Positions 13,728-20,388 of a stretch of DNA of 31,441 nt are shown here, piece by piece. Under the pieces are notes generated by a model. It was not told the DNA's origin, did not search any database, and saw only the letters and a list, made by a program, of their open reading frames with translations. The translations under genes were made by a program, and so were the position numbers. Source of the stretch: GWB1-37-8 sp964646925 (GTDB lineage Bacteria; Patescibacteriota; Microgenomatia; Levybacterales; UBA12049); NCBI GenBank assembly GCA_964646925.1, contig CAZYIC010000006.1, positions 1 to 31,441 on the forward strand, given 5' to 3'. Within the stretch, counting starts at the first letter, position 1. Each line of letters opens with the position of its first letter.

Positions 13728-13800
13728 AGATTTAAAGACTTAAAGATTTTAACGATAAATCATTTGACTTATCACTTAAATCTTTTAATCCCTAAGTCTT
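13728..13800 (-). repeat. Inverted repeat filling the rpsC-rplP gap
   Basis: An arm of about 32 nt from 13728 (AAGATTTAAAGACTTAAAG... CGATAA) faces its near complement TTATCACTTAAATC...AAGTCTT ending at 13800, with a loop of about 8 nt. The right arm reaches into the last codons of rpsC. Confidence 0.7.
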
Positions 13801-14442
13801 CGTTTCCCCCCTGTTTATCCAGACTTTTACCCCGATATAACCTTTTTTAGTCAGAGCCGGAACACTTGCAAAATTTATTCTCTCTCTGATGGTTGATAAT
13901 GGAACCGTACCTTTCTGCATCTTCTCTCTTCTTCCGATTTCAGCTCCCCCAACTCTTCCCGAAATAATAATTCTTATTCCCCTTGCTCCGGATGCCATAA
14001 CTCTTTCGACGGTCTGAGCAATAACTCTTCTGTGAGGAAGGCGTTTCACCAACTGATCCGAAATATTTTTCGCAACTAAAAATGCATCCAGATTCGGTTC
14101 TTTAATTGCTTCTATTCTTATGTCTATTTTTGGAGAGAATTTGGAATTTTTTTTAATCTTCAGGAATTTATATATATAATCTTTAATTTCTTCCAATCCC
14201 TGTCCGCCTCTGCCAATCACCATTCCCGGTCTTGATACGTTAACCGTCAGATTCAAACTATTAATAGATCTTTCTATCTCAATTTCCGATACTCCGGCAT
14301 TTGCCAGCTTTGCCGTAAGAGCTTTTCGAAGACTGTAGTCTTCTAAAAGAACATCCTTATATCTTCTATCATCAAACCAACGGCTGCTCCAATTATAAAT
14401 TGGCCCTAATCTTAGCGCTCTTGGATTAACTTTTTGTCCCAT
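13792..14442 (-). CDS. rpsC: 30S ribosomal protein S3 (uS3)
   Basis: With S4 and S5, forms the mRNA entry channel. The 216-aa product (E. coli 233) begins MGQKVNPRALRLG and contains a KH domain with the GXXG loop in PGMVIGRGGQGLEEIK. The C-terminal domain has ASGARGIRIIISGRVGGAEIGRREKMQKGTVPL and GYIGVKVWINRGE near the end. The start lies 17 nt inside the end of rplV, with a Shine-Dalgarno (GAAAGGAG) ahead of it. Confidence 0.97.
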   Translation of the reverse strand: MGQKVNPRALRLGPIYNWSSRWFDDRRYKDVLLEDYSLRKALTAKLANAGVSEIEIERSINSLNLTVNVSRPGMVIGRGGQGLEEIKDYIYKFLKIKKNSKFSPKIDIRIEAIKEPNLDAFLVAKNISDQLVKRLPHRRVIAQTVERVMASGARGIRIIISGRVGGAEIGRREKMQKGTVPLSTIRERINFASVPALTKKGYIGVKVWINRGETKT

Positions 14443-14818
14443 GCTCTACTCCTTTCATCAATTTTTCTCCTGAGCTTGTTGAAGGATAATCATCTGTCAG
14501 GATGATCTTAATATGACTGCTTCTTTTTTTATAAGGATGCGCCCTTCCCCTTGTTGACGCATGAAATCTTTTTAGTCCCGGTCCATCCCATACCTCAATC
14601 CCTTTAATTCTAAGACTTTCCCTATCCTTTTTAGCATTGTTTATCGCGTTACTTATTGCGCTTTTAACAACACTATTAAGAACGCTTGCTCCTCGCCTTT
14701 TTGTCATAGAAAGCGCATTAAGCGCTTTATCCAAAGAAAGATTTCGTATGCTATCGGCAACCAATCTCACTTTTCTTGGACTTATTCTAATTGATTTTGA
14801 TCTTGCTACAATCTCCAT
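14426..14818 (-). CDS. rplV: 50S ribosomal protein L22 (uL22), extended tail
   Basis: L22 lines the exit tunnel with its long hairpin loop. I start it at MEIVARSKSIRISPRKVRLV (130 aa) because GGAG lies upstream and an alternative ATG six codons earlier falls inside a palindromic repeat. The core has ISPRKVRLVADSIR, NAINNAKKDRE, and the loop region WDGPGLKRFHASTRGRAHPYKKRSSHIKIIL. The last 20 or so residues, including PSTSSGE, are encoded by a repeat-derived segment and run into the rpsC start. E. coli L22 has 110 aa. Confidence 0.96.
   Translation of the reverse strand: MEIVARSKSIRISPRKVRLVADSIRNLSLDKALNALSMTKRRGASVLNSVVKSAISNAINNAKKDRESLRIKGIEVWDGPGLKRFHASTRGRAHPYKKRSSHIKIILTDDYPSTSSGEKLMKGVEHGTKS
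14468..14486. repeat. Repeat-derived segment in the rplV tail
   Basis: The 19-nt TCCTGAGCTTGTTGAAGGA, with TCCT/AGGA ends, encodes the Pro-Ser-Thr-Ser-Ser-Gly peptide at the L22 C-terminus. It resembles the arms of the TGTCAT...ATGACA palindromes in this window (CCTGAA-n-TTCAGG), and I recall similar peptides recurring in other bacterial proteins. Confidence 0.5.
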
Positions 14819-14830
14819 AATTATTCTCCG

Positions 14831-14896
14831 TGTCATGCTGAATTTATTTCAGCATCTCCCATCAATTTGGGATCCTGAAACAAGTTCAGGATGACA
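14831..14896. repeat. TGTCAT...ATGACA palindromic repeat (rpsS-rplV gap)
   Basis: A 66-nt element starts TGTCATGCTGAA and ends TTCAGGATGACA. It contains nested GCTGAA/TTCAGC and TCCTGAA/TTCAGGA hairpins and a CCC/GGG junction, giving a three-part cruciform. It is of the same type as the element at 21126-21179. It fills almost the whole gap between rpsS and rplV. Confidence 0.8.
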
Positions 14897-14904
14897 TTTA
14901 TTTC

Positions 14905-15189
14905 TTAAGTCTTCGAGATCTCTCTTGCTACGACTCTTCCGTGACTCCTGAATGTTCTGGTTGGCGCAAATTCACCTAGTCTATGTCCAACCATTCCTTC
15001 AAGAATAAATACCGTAATAAAGTTTTTCCCATTATGAATAGACAGCGTATGTCCCACAAATTCAGGCGAAATCTGACTTGCTCTTGCCCACGTTTTAATA
15101 GCAGACTTATCGCCCATTTGCTTTTGCTTCACTATCTTTTTTAAGAGTTTTGGGTCTATAAACGGACCCTTTTTTATACTTCTTCCCAT
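14905..15189 (-). CDS. rpsS: 30S ribosomal protein S19 (uS19)
   Basis: S19 sits in the 30S head near S13 and the A-site finger. The 94-aa product (E. coli 92) is textbook: MGRSIKKGPFIDPKLLKK, IKTWARASQISPEFVGHTLSIHNGK (read across 33-57), and HRLGEFAPTRTFRSHG. Its start overlaps the rplB stop by one base (TAATG), with GGAG ahead of it. Confidence 0.98.
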   Translation of the reverse strand: MGRSIKKGPFIDPKLLKKIVKQKQMGDKSAIKTWARASQISPEFVGHTLSIHNGKNFITVFILEGMVGHRLGEFAPTRTFRSHGRVVAREISKT

Positions 15190-15929
15190 TATTTCTTTCT
15201 CCTTTGTAAAATATATTTATCCGAATATTTTTTCCTCTTTCTGGTTTTGCCAACAGCCGGACGGCCTCTGTATGTTTTTGGCGTTGTCATTCCGATTCCG
15301 GATCTGCCTTCTCCTCCTCCATGAGGGTGAGATCTGGGATTCTGCGCAACTCCACGAACGGTAGGTCTAATACCCATGTGTCTGCTTCTGCCTGCCTTAC
15401 CCAAAACCTCATTCTTCCAGTCAATATTTCCTAAAGTTCCTATTGTTCCAAAGCAATCGCCATCAACTCTTCTTATTTCCCCTGATGGAAGCTTGAGATC
15501 AATATTGTTTCCCTCTTTAGCTTGAACAATAATTCCTGTTCCAGCAGATCTACCCATTTGCCCACCGCGTCCCGGCGCAAGTTCCACATTGTGGACAACA
15601 GTTCCAAGAGGAAGCACTTTTAATGGAAGCGCATTCCCTATTTTAATTTCTGCCTGCGGGCCTGATTTTACCATATCGCCCACTTTTAATCCAAGGGGAC
15701 TTAAGATATACATTTTTTTTCCATCCGCATAATGGATAAGGGCAATTTCCGTAGTTCTATTTGGATCATATTCTATAGAAGCTACTTTTCCTTCAATTCC
15801 GAATTTATTACGCTTAAAATCAATAATGCGCATAAAACGTTTATGTTCTCCGCCCTGATGCCTGACGGAAACTTGACCTGATGTGTCCCTTCCTGAATTT
15901 TTCTTTCTTATAAATTTTAATTTACTCAT
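15189..15929 (-). CDS. rplB: 50S ribosomal protein L2 (uL2), short N-terminus
   Basis: L2 is needed for subunit association and peptidyl-transferase activity. The product has 246 aa against 273 in E. coli, and the missing part is the N-terminus: it begins at the equivalent of KNSGRDTSGQVSVRHQGGEHKR. The rest is fully conserved, including IEYDPNRTTEIALIHYADG, GTVVHNVELAPGRGGQ and the catalytic-region GVAQNPRSHPHGGGEGR with its key histidine. No in-frame upstream start would restore the usual end within the 7-bp gap to rplW. Confidence 0.97.
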   Translation of the reverse strand: MSKLKFIRKKNSGRDTSGQVSVRHQGGEHKRFMRIIDFKRNKFGIEGKVASIEYDPNRTTEIALIHYADGKKMYILSPLGLKVGDMVKSGPQAEIKIGNALPLKVLPLGTVVHNVELAPGRGGQMGRSAGTGIIVQAKEGNNIDLKLPSGEIRRVDGDCFGTIGTLGNIDWKNEVLGKAGRSRHMGIRPTVRGVAQNPRSHPHGGGEGRSGIGMTTPKTYRGRPAVGKTRKRKKYSDKYILQRRKK

Positions 15930-15936
15930 AATTCGT

Positions 15937-16236
15937 TTATTTCTTTCCTCCTACATCAAAAAGGCTGATTTTTTGATCTTTTGCCAATTGCACTGTTGCC
16001 TTTTTCCAAGAAGATTTAACAAATTCTTCTCTTCTTATTCCGCGCCTGTCTGTTTTTCCCTTTACTATGCTTACGAAAATCTTCAAAACTTTTACTTTAA
16101 ATTGTTTCTCAATAGCTGTTCTAATAAGCGGTTTATTTGCGGTAATATCAACTTTAAAAGTAAATCTTCCGACACCTGCCTCTTTCATTGATTTTTCCGT
16201 TATAACCGGCGCAATAATCACATCTCTCGTATTCAT
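15937..16236 (-). CDS. rplW: 50S ribosomal protein L23 (uL23)
   Basis: Docking site for trigger factor and SRP at the exit tunnel. The 99-aa product (E. coli 100) opens with IIAPVITEKSMKEAG, continues FTFKVDITANKPLIRTAIEKQFKVKV and KGKTDRRGIRRE, and ends with a KKATVQLAKDQKI strand. It starts 1 bp after rplD and ends 7 bp before rplB. Confidence 0.96.
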   Translation of the reverse strand: MNTRDVIIAPVITEKSMKEAGVGRFTFKVDITANKPLIRTAIEKQFKVKVLKIFVSIVKGKTDRRGIRREEFVKSSWKKATVQLAKDQKISLFDVGGKK

Positions 16237-16237
16237 A

Positions 16238-17071
16238 TTATGTTTTTTTAGCTTTCATAAAAGTATCTTTTATAACATCTACTGCTTCCCTCATCAAAAG
16301 AACTAATTTGTTATCCAAAACTTTATAAGTATTAATCATATTTGCGCTTAAAATTTCTACCCCCTCTATGTTTCTTGCAGCCCTATAAATACCCTCCGAA
16401 TCTTTACCTGTTTTTGGCATTACCAAAAGAACTTTCTTATCATTATCTATTCCCAAATTCTCCAAAACTTGAGCCATTAATTTGGTTTTTGGCGTTATTG
16501 TTTCCAATCCTTTTACAATTTTGAGTTCTTTGTCCTTAAGCTTTGAAGAAAGTGCGGAGAAAAGCGCTAGGGTTTTCATCTTTTTTGAAAGGTTAAGGGA
16601 GAAATCTCGGGGTTTTGGTCCAAAAGCAAGACCTCCGCCGACAAAAATAGGAGCTCTTCTTGAACCGTGTCTGGCTCGTCCTGTTCCTTTTTGCTGCCAT
16701 ACTTTTTTAGTTGTCCTGTTAATTTCTCCTCTATTTTTTGTTCTGGCTGTTCCCATTCTTTGATTTGCCAAATAGACTCTGACTGCCTGAGACATGAGAG
16801 AATCGTTTATTTTAGCGTTAAATATTTCCTGAGGCAAACTAATTGTTCCGGCAACCTTGCCTTTTGTATCAAGAACAGGGATATTTAAACTTTTTACTTG
16901 CGTAGGTTTTGAAACAGCTATTTTAGCTTCAACTTTGGCTGTTTTGACAACTGGAGCAACTTTCTTCACAATAGCTTTCCTTACAGTTTTAGCTGGGGCT
17001 TTTTTCACGGTAACTTTTTTTACTAATTTTTTAGTTTTAAGTTGTAGTTTTGAGTTTTTTTTAGCTGGCAT
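16238..17071 (-). CDS. rplD: 50S ribosomal protein L4 (uL4), basic N-terminal extension
   Basis: L4 extends a loop into the exit tunnel and, in E. coli, autoregulates the S10 operon by causing attenuation in its leader. The product has 277 aa against 201 in E. coli. The first 60 or so residues are a low-complexity Lys/Ala/Val repeat (KKVTVKKAPAKTVRKAIVKK and similar) with no match to ordinary L4. The core follows: NQRMGTARTKNRGEI, WQQKGTGRARHGSRRAPIFVGGG, then FGPKPRDFSLNLSKKMK. It overlaps the end of rplC by 11 nt. Confidence 0.96.
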   Translation of the reverse strand: MPAKKNSKLQLKTKKLVKKVTVKKAPAKTVRKAIVKKVAPVVKTAKVEAKIAVSKPTQVKSLNIPVLDTKGKVAGTISLPQEIFNAKINDSLMSQAVRVYLANQRMGTARTKNRGEINRTTKKVWQQKGTGRARHGSRRAPIFVGGGLAFGPKPRDFSLNLSKKMKTLALFSALSSKLKDKELKIVKGLETITPKTKLMAQVLENLGIDNDKKVLLVMPKTGKDSEGIYRAARNIEGVEILSANMINTYKVLDNKLVLLMREAVDVIKDTFMKAKKT

Positions 17072-17777
17072 TTTTTACCTCAACCTTCTTCTCTTCCTTT
17101 GGCTCGCCGGAGCTTTCAGCGGAGGCGGCTTCCTTTACTTCAACAGGTTTATCTGCGTATAAAGGAACAAAATTTTTATCAACCCCTACTTTTTTAAGCG
17201 TTAACAATGTATTTCTTCCTCCCGGAACCAATCCCTTAATAATGATATTGTCATCATCAACAAAAACGACTTTTAAATTTCTAACCGTAACTCTCTCATG
17301 ACCCATTCGTCCCGCCATTCTTTTTCCCCTCAGAACTCTTCCCGGAGTTGTGTTGGATCCAACAGAACCCGGGGCTCTTTCTCTGTCTGATTGTCCGTGT
17401 GTTCGGGGTCCTCCTCTAAAATGATATCTCTTGACTCCGCCGGCATACCCTTTTCCTTTAGACACTCCGGTAACATTTACAACATCTCCTGCTTTAAAGA
17501 CTTCGCTTGCCTTAATTACGTTTCCAACAGCAGGAACTGCATCTGCGTCTGTCACTCTTATTTCTCTTAAAAATCTGAAGGGGGATTTTGTGCTTTTTGC
17601 TTTTGCTTTTATTCTTTTTTCAAATCCAAGCTGAATTGCGGAATATTGATCCCGCGCTTGTGTTTTGACTGCGACAACAACATTTCCTTTCACATGTAAC
17701 TTTGTGACAGGAATGCGAGATCCATTTTCCAAAAATTTCTGTCCCTGTTCTACTTTTTTTGCTAATATTGCGTTCAT
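17061..17777 (-). CDS. rplC: 50S ribosomal protein L3 (uL3)
   Basis: L3 nucleates 50S assembly and reaches the peptidyl-transferase centre. I start it at MNAILAKKVEQGQKF (ATG 17777), giving 238 aa (E. coli 209). A TTG-type start 7 codons upstream would lie inside the terminator hairpin. Core motifs are VTGVSKGKGYAGGVKRYHF, RGGPRTHGQSDRERAPGSVG and GKRMAGRMGHERVTVRNL. A roughly 30-residue acidic/basic tail (EAASAESSGEPKEEKK) is unlike E. coli. The start codon is 6 nt after the T-run of an intrinsic-terminator-like hairpin, with no Shine-Dalgarno between. Confidence 0.96.
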   Translation of the reverse strand: MNAILAKKVEQGQKFLENGSRIPVTKLHVKGNVVVAVKTQARDQYSAIQLGFEKRIKAKAKSTKSPFRFLREIRVTDADAVPAVGNVIKASEVFKAGDVVNVTGVSKGKGYAGGVKRYHFRGGPRTHGQSDRERAPGSVGSNTTPGRVLRGKRMAGRMGHERVTVRNLKVVFVDDDNIIIKGLVPGGRNTLLTLKKVGVDKNFVPLYADKPVEVKEAASAESSGEPKEEKKVEVKNAS

Positions 17778-17782
17778 AAACC

Positions 17783-17808
17783 AAAAAAGCGACTGCACAC
17801 AGTCGCTT
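17783..17808 (-). terminator. Attenuator-like terminator before rplC
   Basis: On the minus strand AAGCGACTG-TGTG-CAGTCGCTT forms a perfect 9-bp stem with a 4-nt loop, followed by a run of six T. It lies downstream of the rplC promoter and leader ORF and only 6 nt before the rplC ATG, so it would control entry into the operon and not end one. Confidence 0.75.
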
Positions 17809-17835
17809 CAGGGAAAAAATCCCAAAACCTTCTAT

Positions 17836-17871
17836 TTATGCAGCCTTATTTACCTCCAATCGGTTAAACAT
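17836..17871 (-). CDS. Putative 11-aa leader peptide of the rplC operon
   Basis: An ATG shortly after the predicted transcription start opens an 11-codon frame (MFNRLEVNKAA, TAA stop). The segment GGCTGCA that ends it (17839-17845) can pair, 7 bp with one G-U, with TGCAGTC in the 3' arm of the terminator (17791-17797). That offers an antiterminator whose formation depends on the ribosome. A GGAGG inside the frame could instead be part of another structure. The ORF is so short that translation is unproven. Confidence 0.4.
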   Translation of the reverse strand: MFNRLEVNKAA

Positions 17872-17885
17872 GACTTTCAAGGGTA

Positions 17886-17914
17886 ATTATATAAAAAGAT
17901 ACGCCTAAATGCAA
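17886..17914 (-). promoter_or_regulatory. Strong promoter of the rplC operon
   Basis: TTGCAT (17909-17914), a 17-bp spacer, then a perfect TATAAT (17886-17891) on the minus strand. It lies just downstream of the 171-aa gene's stop and drives a leader of about 100 nt carrying the leader ORF and terminator. Confidence 0.8.
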
Positions 17915-17922
17915 GAAGCGGT

Positions 17923-18438
17923 TTAGCGGAAAAAGGAAGCAGAAATCGGCGGCATTGAATATCTATTATTTTGCATAACCTTATCCAACCAATTAACAAA
18001 AGCGATCGCCATAGCCCTTTTCTCATAACCAATGTCTTCTATCCTGTATTCTTCCGTCACATGAGCTAAATCGATCTTTAAGGAAATCTTTAGTGCATTT
18101 GCATCAAAAAGTTTTATCTTAAAATGAGAAAAAGTAAGCGCTTCCAGACCATCCATGCCAACATAAAAATAAAGGCCTTTATCTTTTTCTTTGTATCCTT
18201 CGCATTCACGCTTCGGCGGATTACTTAAAGGCGGCTCAACATTAACTCTATAACCAACTATCAAATCGGAACCCGGGAAGCTGTGATCCCTCTCAACGCC
18301 AACAGCACCTCCATAATTTAGTTTCTGTGATCTATTATTTCTATTCATCGGATCCGTCGATTCCGGCATACTCCTAAAAATATCTACCATTTTCATGAAT
18401 GGAGACCTAACATCTGTTCTTTCTTGTTCTGGTGGCAT
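17923..18438 (-). CDS. Unknown 171-aa protein between rpsJ and rplC
   Basis: I do not recognise a family. The protein starts with a polar, Pro-rich segment (MPPEQERTDVRSPF), has alternating hydrophobic strands in the middle (GSDLIVGYRVNVEPPL, GLYFYVGMDGLEALTFSHFKIKLF), and ends in a helix (AMAIAFVNWLDKVMQ) before a Pro/Ser tail. It has no signal peptide or membrane helix and only one Cys (near residue 78), so it is probably a soluble alpha/beta protein. It separates rpsJ from rplC, which are normally adjacent. It has its own near-consensus promoter and a start codon only 8 nt downstream of the -10. It is therefore an independent transcription unit lodged in the ribosomal string. Confidence 0.8.
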   Translation of the reverse strand: MPPEQERTDVRSPFMKMVDIFRSMPESTDPMNRNNRSQKLNYGGAVGVERDHSFPGSDLIVGYRVNVEPPLSNPPKRECEGYKEKDKGLYFYVGMDGLEALTFSHFKIKLFDANALKISLKIDLAHVTEEYRIEDIGYEKRAMAIAFVNWLDKVMQNNRYSMPPISASFFR

Positions 18439-18446
18439 AACTATGA

Positions 18447-18476
18447 ATTATAACCGAAACTACGAGCGCTTATCAA
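18447..18476 (-). promoter_or_regulatory. Leaderless promoter of the 171-aa gene
   Basis: TTGATA (18471-18476) and a perfect TATAAT (18447-18452) are 18 bp apart on the minus strand. The -10 ends 8 nt before the ATG, predicting a transcript that begins at or within a base or two of the start codon. Confidence 0.7.
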
Positions 18477-18679
18477 ATACAAGTTAATCTGTTTTAATCC
18501 TGCTTAGGAACTCCCCACCACCGCACCCTAAAAAGTATCATTTTATGTGACGACCGTCATGTCAAAAGAGTACATGTGGATTTTTATCTGTCAATGAAAA
18601 ACTGTTCAGACAGGGTTGAAATAGATAGACATTATCGTTTTACGGGTAGACACAGGCGCGAAATCTACAGGAATTAAAA
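18477..18679. other. Non-coding gap after rpsJ
   Basis: About 200 bp without a gene. On the minus strand it holds a weak CTGT/ACAG stem followed by five T (18597-18613), a possible rpsJ terminator. It also holds an inverted repeat TGACG-GT-CGTCA (18548-18559) next to a consensus TTGACA (18560-18565) that has no good -10 partner. I call no defined site. Confidence 0.35.
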
Positions 18680-18988
18680 CTACATTTTAATCTCGATATT
18701 AACTCCCGCTGGTAATTCCAAGTGGGTTAGGGAATCGATCGTCTTATCTGTTGGAGAAATAATATCAATTAGTCTTTTGTGGACTTTGATTTCGAAATGA
18801 TCTTTTGCATCTTTATCTATAAATGGGGATCTGTTAATAGCATAAACACTTCTTCTGGTAGGCAAAGGTATTGGACCAACAACTTTGGCACCGGTTCGTA
18901 TCGCTGTATCAAGAATCTGCTGACAGCATGAATCAATTACTCTGGCATCGTAACTTTTTAAACGTACTCTTATTCTCCCTTTAGCCAT
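18680..18988 (-). CDS. rpsJ: 30S ribosomal protein S10 (uS10, NusE)
   Basis: S10 belongs to the 30S head and also acts as NusE in transcription antitermination. The 102-aa product (E. coli 103) has the full pattern: IRVRLKSYDARVIDSCCQQI, GAKVVGPIPLPTRRSVYAINRSPFIDKDAKDHFEIK (read across 33-68), HKRLIDIISPTDKTID and the LPAGVNIEIK end. It follows tuf, but a terminator hairpin lies between them. It is separated from the rest of the S10 operon by an unknown gene. Confidence 0.98.
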   Translation of the reverse strand: MAKGRIRVRLKSYDARVIDSCCQQILDTAIRTGAKVVGPIPLPTRRSVYAINRSPFIDKDAKDHFEIKVHKRLIDIISPTDKTIDSLTHLELPAGVNIEIKM

Positions 18989-19002
18989 AATATTAAAAGT
19001 GC

Positions 19003-19028
19003 AAAAAAAATGGCCACGAGGGCCATTT
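19003..19028 (-). terminator. Terminator between tuf and rpsJ
   Basis: On the minus strand AAATGGCC-CTCGT-GGCCATTT forms an 8-bp stem, followed by a run of T (8 T in all, counting the stem end). It ends about 14 nt before the rpsJ ATG with no room for another promoter. rpsJ must therefore rely on readthrough, or the hairpin acts as an attenuator. Confidence 0.8.
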
Positions 19029-19046
19029 CAATAATCTAAACTAGAA

Positions 19047-20234
19047 TTAAACAATAATTTTTGAGATTACCCCTGCCCCGACGGTTTTTCCGCCTTCTCT
19101 AATTGCAAATCTCAAACCTTCTTCCATAGCAACCGGAACAATTAACTTCACCGTCATCTTTGTATTGTCCCCCGGCATAACCATTTCAACACCTTTGGGA
19201 AGAGTAACTTCTGCGGTAACATCAGTTGTTCGGATATAAAATTGCGGTCTGTATCCTGTGAAGAATGGGGTATGGCGACCACCCTCTTCTTTTGTCAAAA
19301 TATATCCTTCTGCTTCAAAATCCGTATGAGGAGTAATTGAGCCCGGCTTGGCAAGGACCTGACCTCTTTCAACATCATCTTTCTCAATTCCCCGAACCAA
19401 AAGTCCAACATTGTCTCCTGCTTGTCCGTCATCAAGCTGTTTGTGAAACATTTCAACTCCGGTTACAACAGTCGCTTTTGTGGCTTTGATTCCGACAATT
19501 TCTGCGGGGTCATTGATCTTTATCTTGCCTCTTTCAATTCTTCCTGTTACAACTGTTCCCCGTCCTTTGATTGAGAAGACGTCTTCAACCGGCATTAAAA
19601 ATGGTTTTTCGATATCTCTTTTTGGCGTTGGTATTTCTGTGTCAACCGCATCCATCAAGGCCATAATTTGTTTTTCAGCCTCCGGATCTCCCCCTAAAGC
19701 TTTCAGAGCTGAACCTCTTATAATCTTTATATCTTTACCCGGATATTGATATTTGGTAAGAAGCTCTCTGACTTCCATTTCAACCAAATCCAAAAGTTCC
19801 GCATCGGAAACCATATCCACCTTGTTAAGAAAAACCACAATTGCGGGAACTCCGACCTGACGGGCCAAAAGAATATGCTCTCGTGTCTGAGGCATTGGTC
19901 CGTCCGGAGCAGACACAACGAGAATCGCCCCATCCATTTGAGCGGCGCCCGTAATCATGTTTTTTATGTAATCTGCATGACCCGGAGCATCAATATGGGC
20001 ATAGTGTCTTACTTTTGTTTCGTATTCGATGTGGGAAATATTAATGGTAACTCCGCGTGCTTTTTCTTCAGGAGCGTTATCTATATCTTCGTATTTCTTC
20101 GCTGTTGCTAATCCCTGCTTTGAGAGAACTGTTGCAATTGCCGCAGTTAAAGTAGTCTTACCATGATCAACATGACCAATAGTTCCAATGTTTACATGCG
20201 GTTTACTTCTTACGTATTTTTTTGCGTCAGCCAT
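19047..20234 (-). CDS. tuf: Elongation factor Tu
   Basis: GTPase that delivers aminoacyl-tRNA to the ribosomal A site. The 395-aa product (E. coli 394) has all GTP-binding motifs: GHVDHGKT (20-27), the switch-I RGVTI (60-64), DAPGH (82-86) and NKVD (137-140). Domains II and III are complete, ending with GGKTVGAGVISKIIV. It is the first gene of this stretch and has its own promoter with a leader of about 50 nt. fusA and rpsL, its usual str-operon neighbours, are not upstream. Confidence 0.99.
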   Translation of the reverse strand: MADAKKYVRSKPHVNIGTIGHVDHGKTTLTAAIATVLSKQGLATAKKYEDIDNAPEEKARGVTINISHIEYETKVRHYAHIDAPGHADYIKNMITGAAQMDGAILVVSAPDGPMPQTREHILLARQVGVPAIVVFLNKVDMVSDAELLDLVEMEVRELLTKYQYPGKDIKIIRGSALKALGGDPEAEKQIMALMDAVDTEIPTPKRDIEKPFLMPVEDVFSIKGRGTVVTGRIERGKIKINDPAEIVGIKATKATVVTGVEMFHKQLDDGQAGDNVGLLVRGIEKDDVERGQVLAKPGSITPHTDFEAEGYILTKEEGGRHTPFFTGYRPQFYIRTTDVTAEVTLPKGVEMVMPGDNTKMTVKLIVPVAMEEGLRFAIREGGKTVGAGVISKIIV

Positions 20235-20292
20235 AAATTTGCTAATAAATTCGTCTTAAACTACTTTTTAAGAATAAATAAGGATAAAGTTA

Positions 20293-20321
20293 AATATACT
20301 ATAAATTTTTCCTCCCGTCAA
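20293..20321 (-). promoter_or_regulatory. tuf promoter
   Basis: TTGACG (20316-20321), 17-bp spacer, TATATT (20293-20298) on the minus strand. A second TTGACT overlaps just upstream. The 5' leader is about 50 nt and AT-rich, with no evident Shine-Dalgarno. Confidence 0.75.
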
Positions 20322-20353
20322 GAGTCAAAATGAAATTATGCCAGGACAATGCA

Positions 20354-20382
20354 TTGACTTTTGCAGATACTGCTGATACCAT
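20354..20382 (+). promoter_or_regulatory. Leaderless promoter of the response regulator
   Basis: TTGACT (20354-20359), a 17-bp spacer, TACCAT (20377-20382), then 6 nt to the ATG at 20389. It is divergent from the tuf promoter, with about 32 bp between the two -35 boxes. Confidence 0.55.
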
Positions 20383-20388
20383 AAGTTC

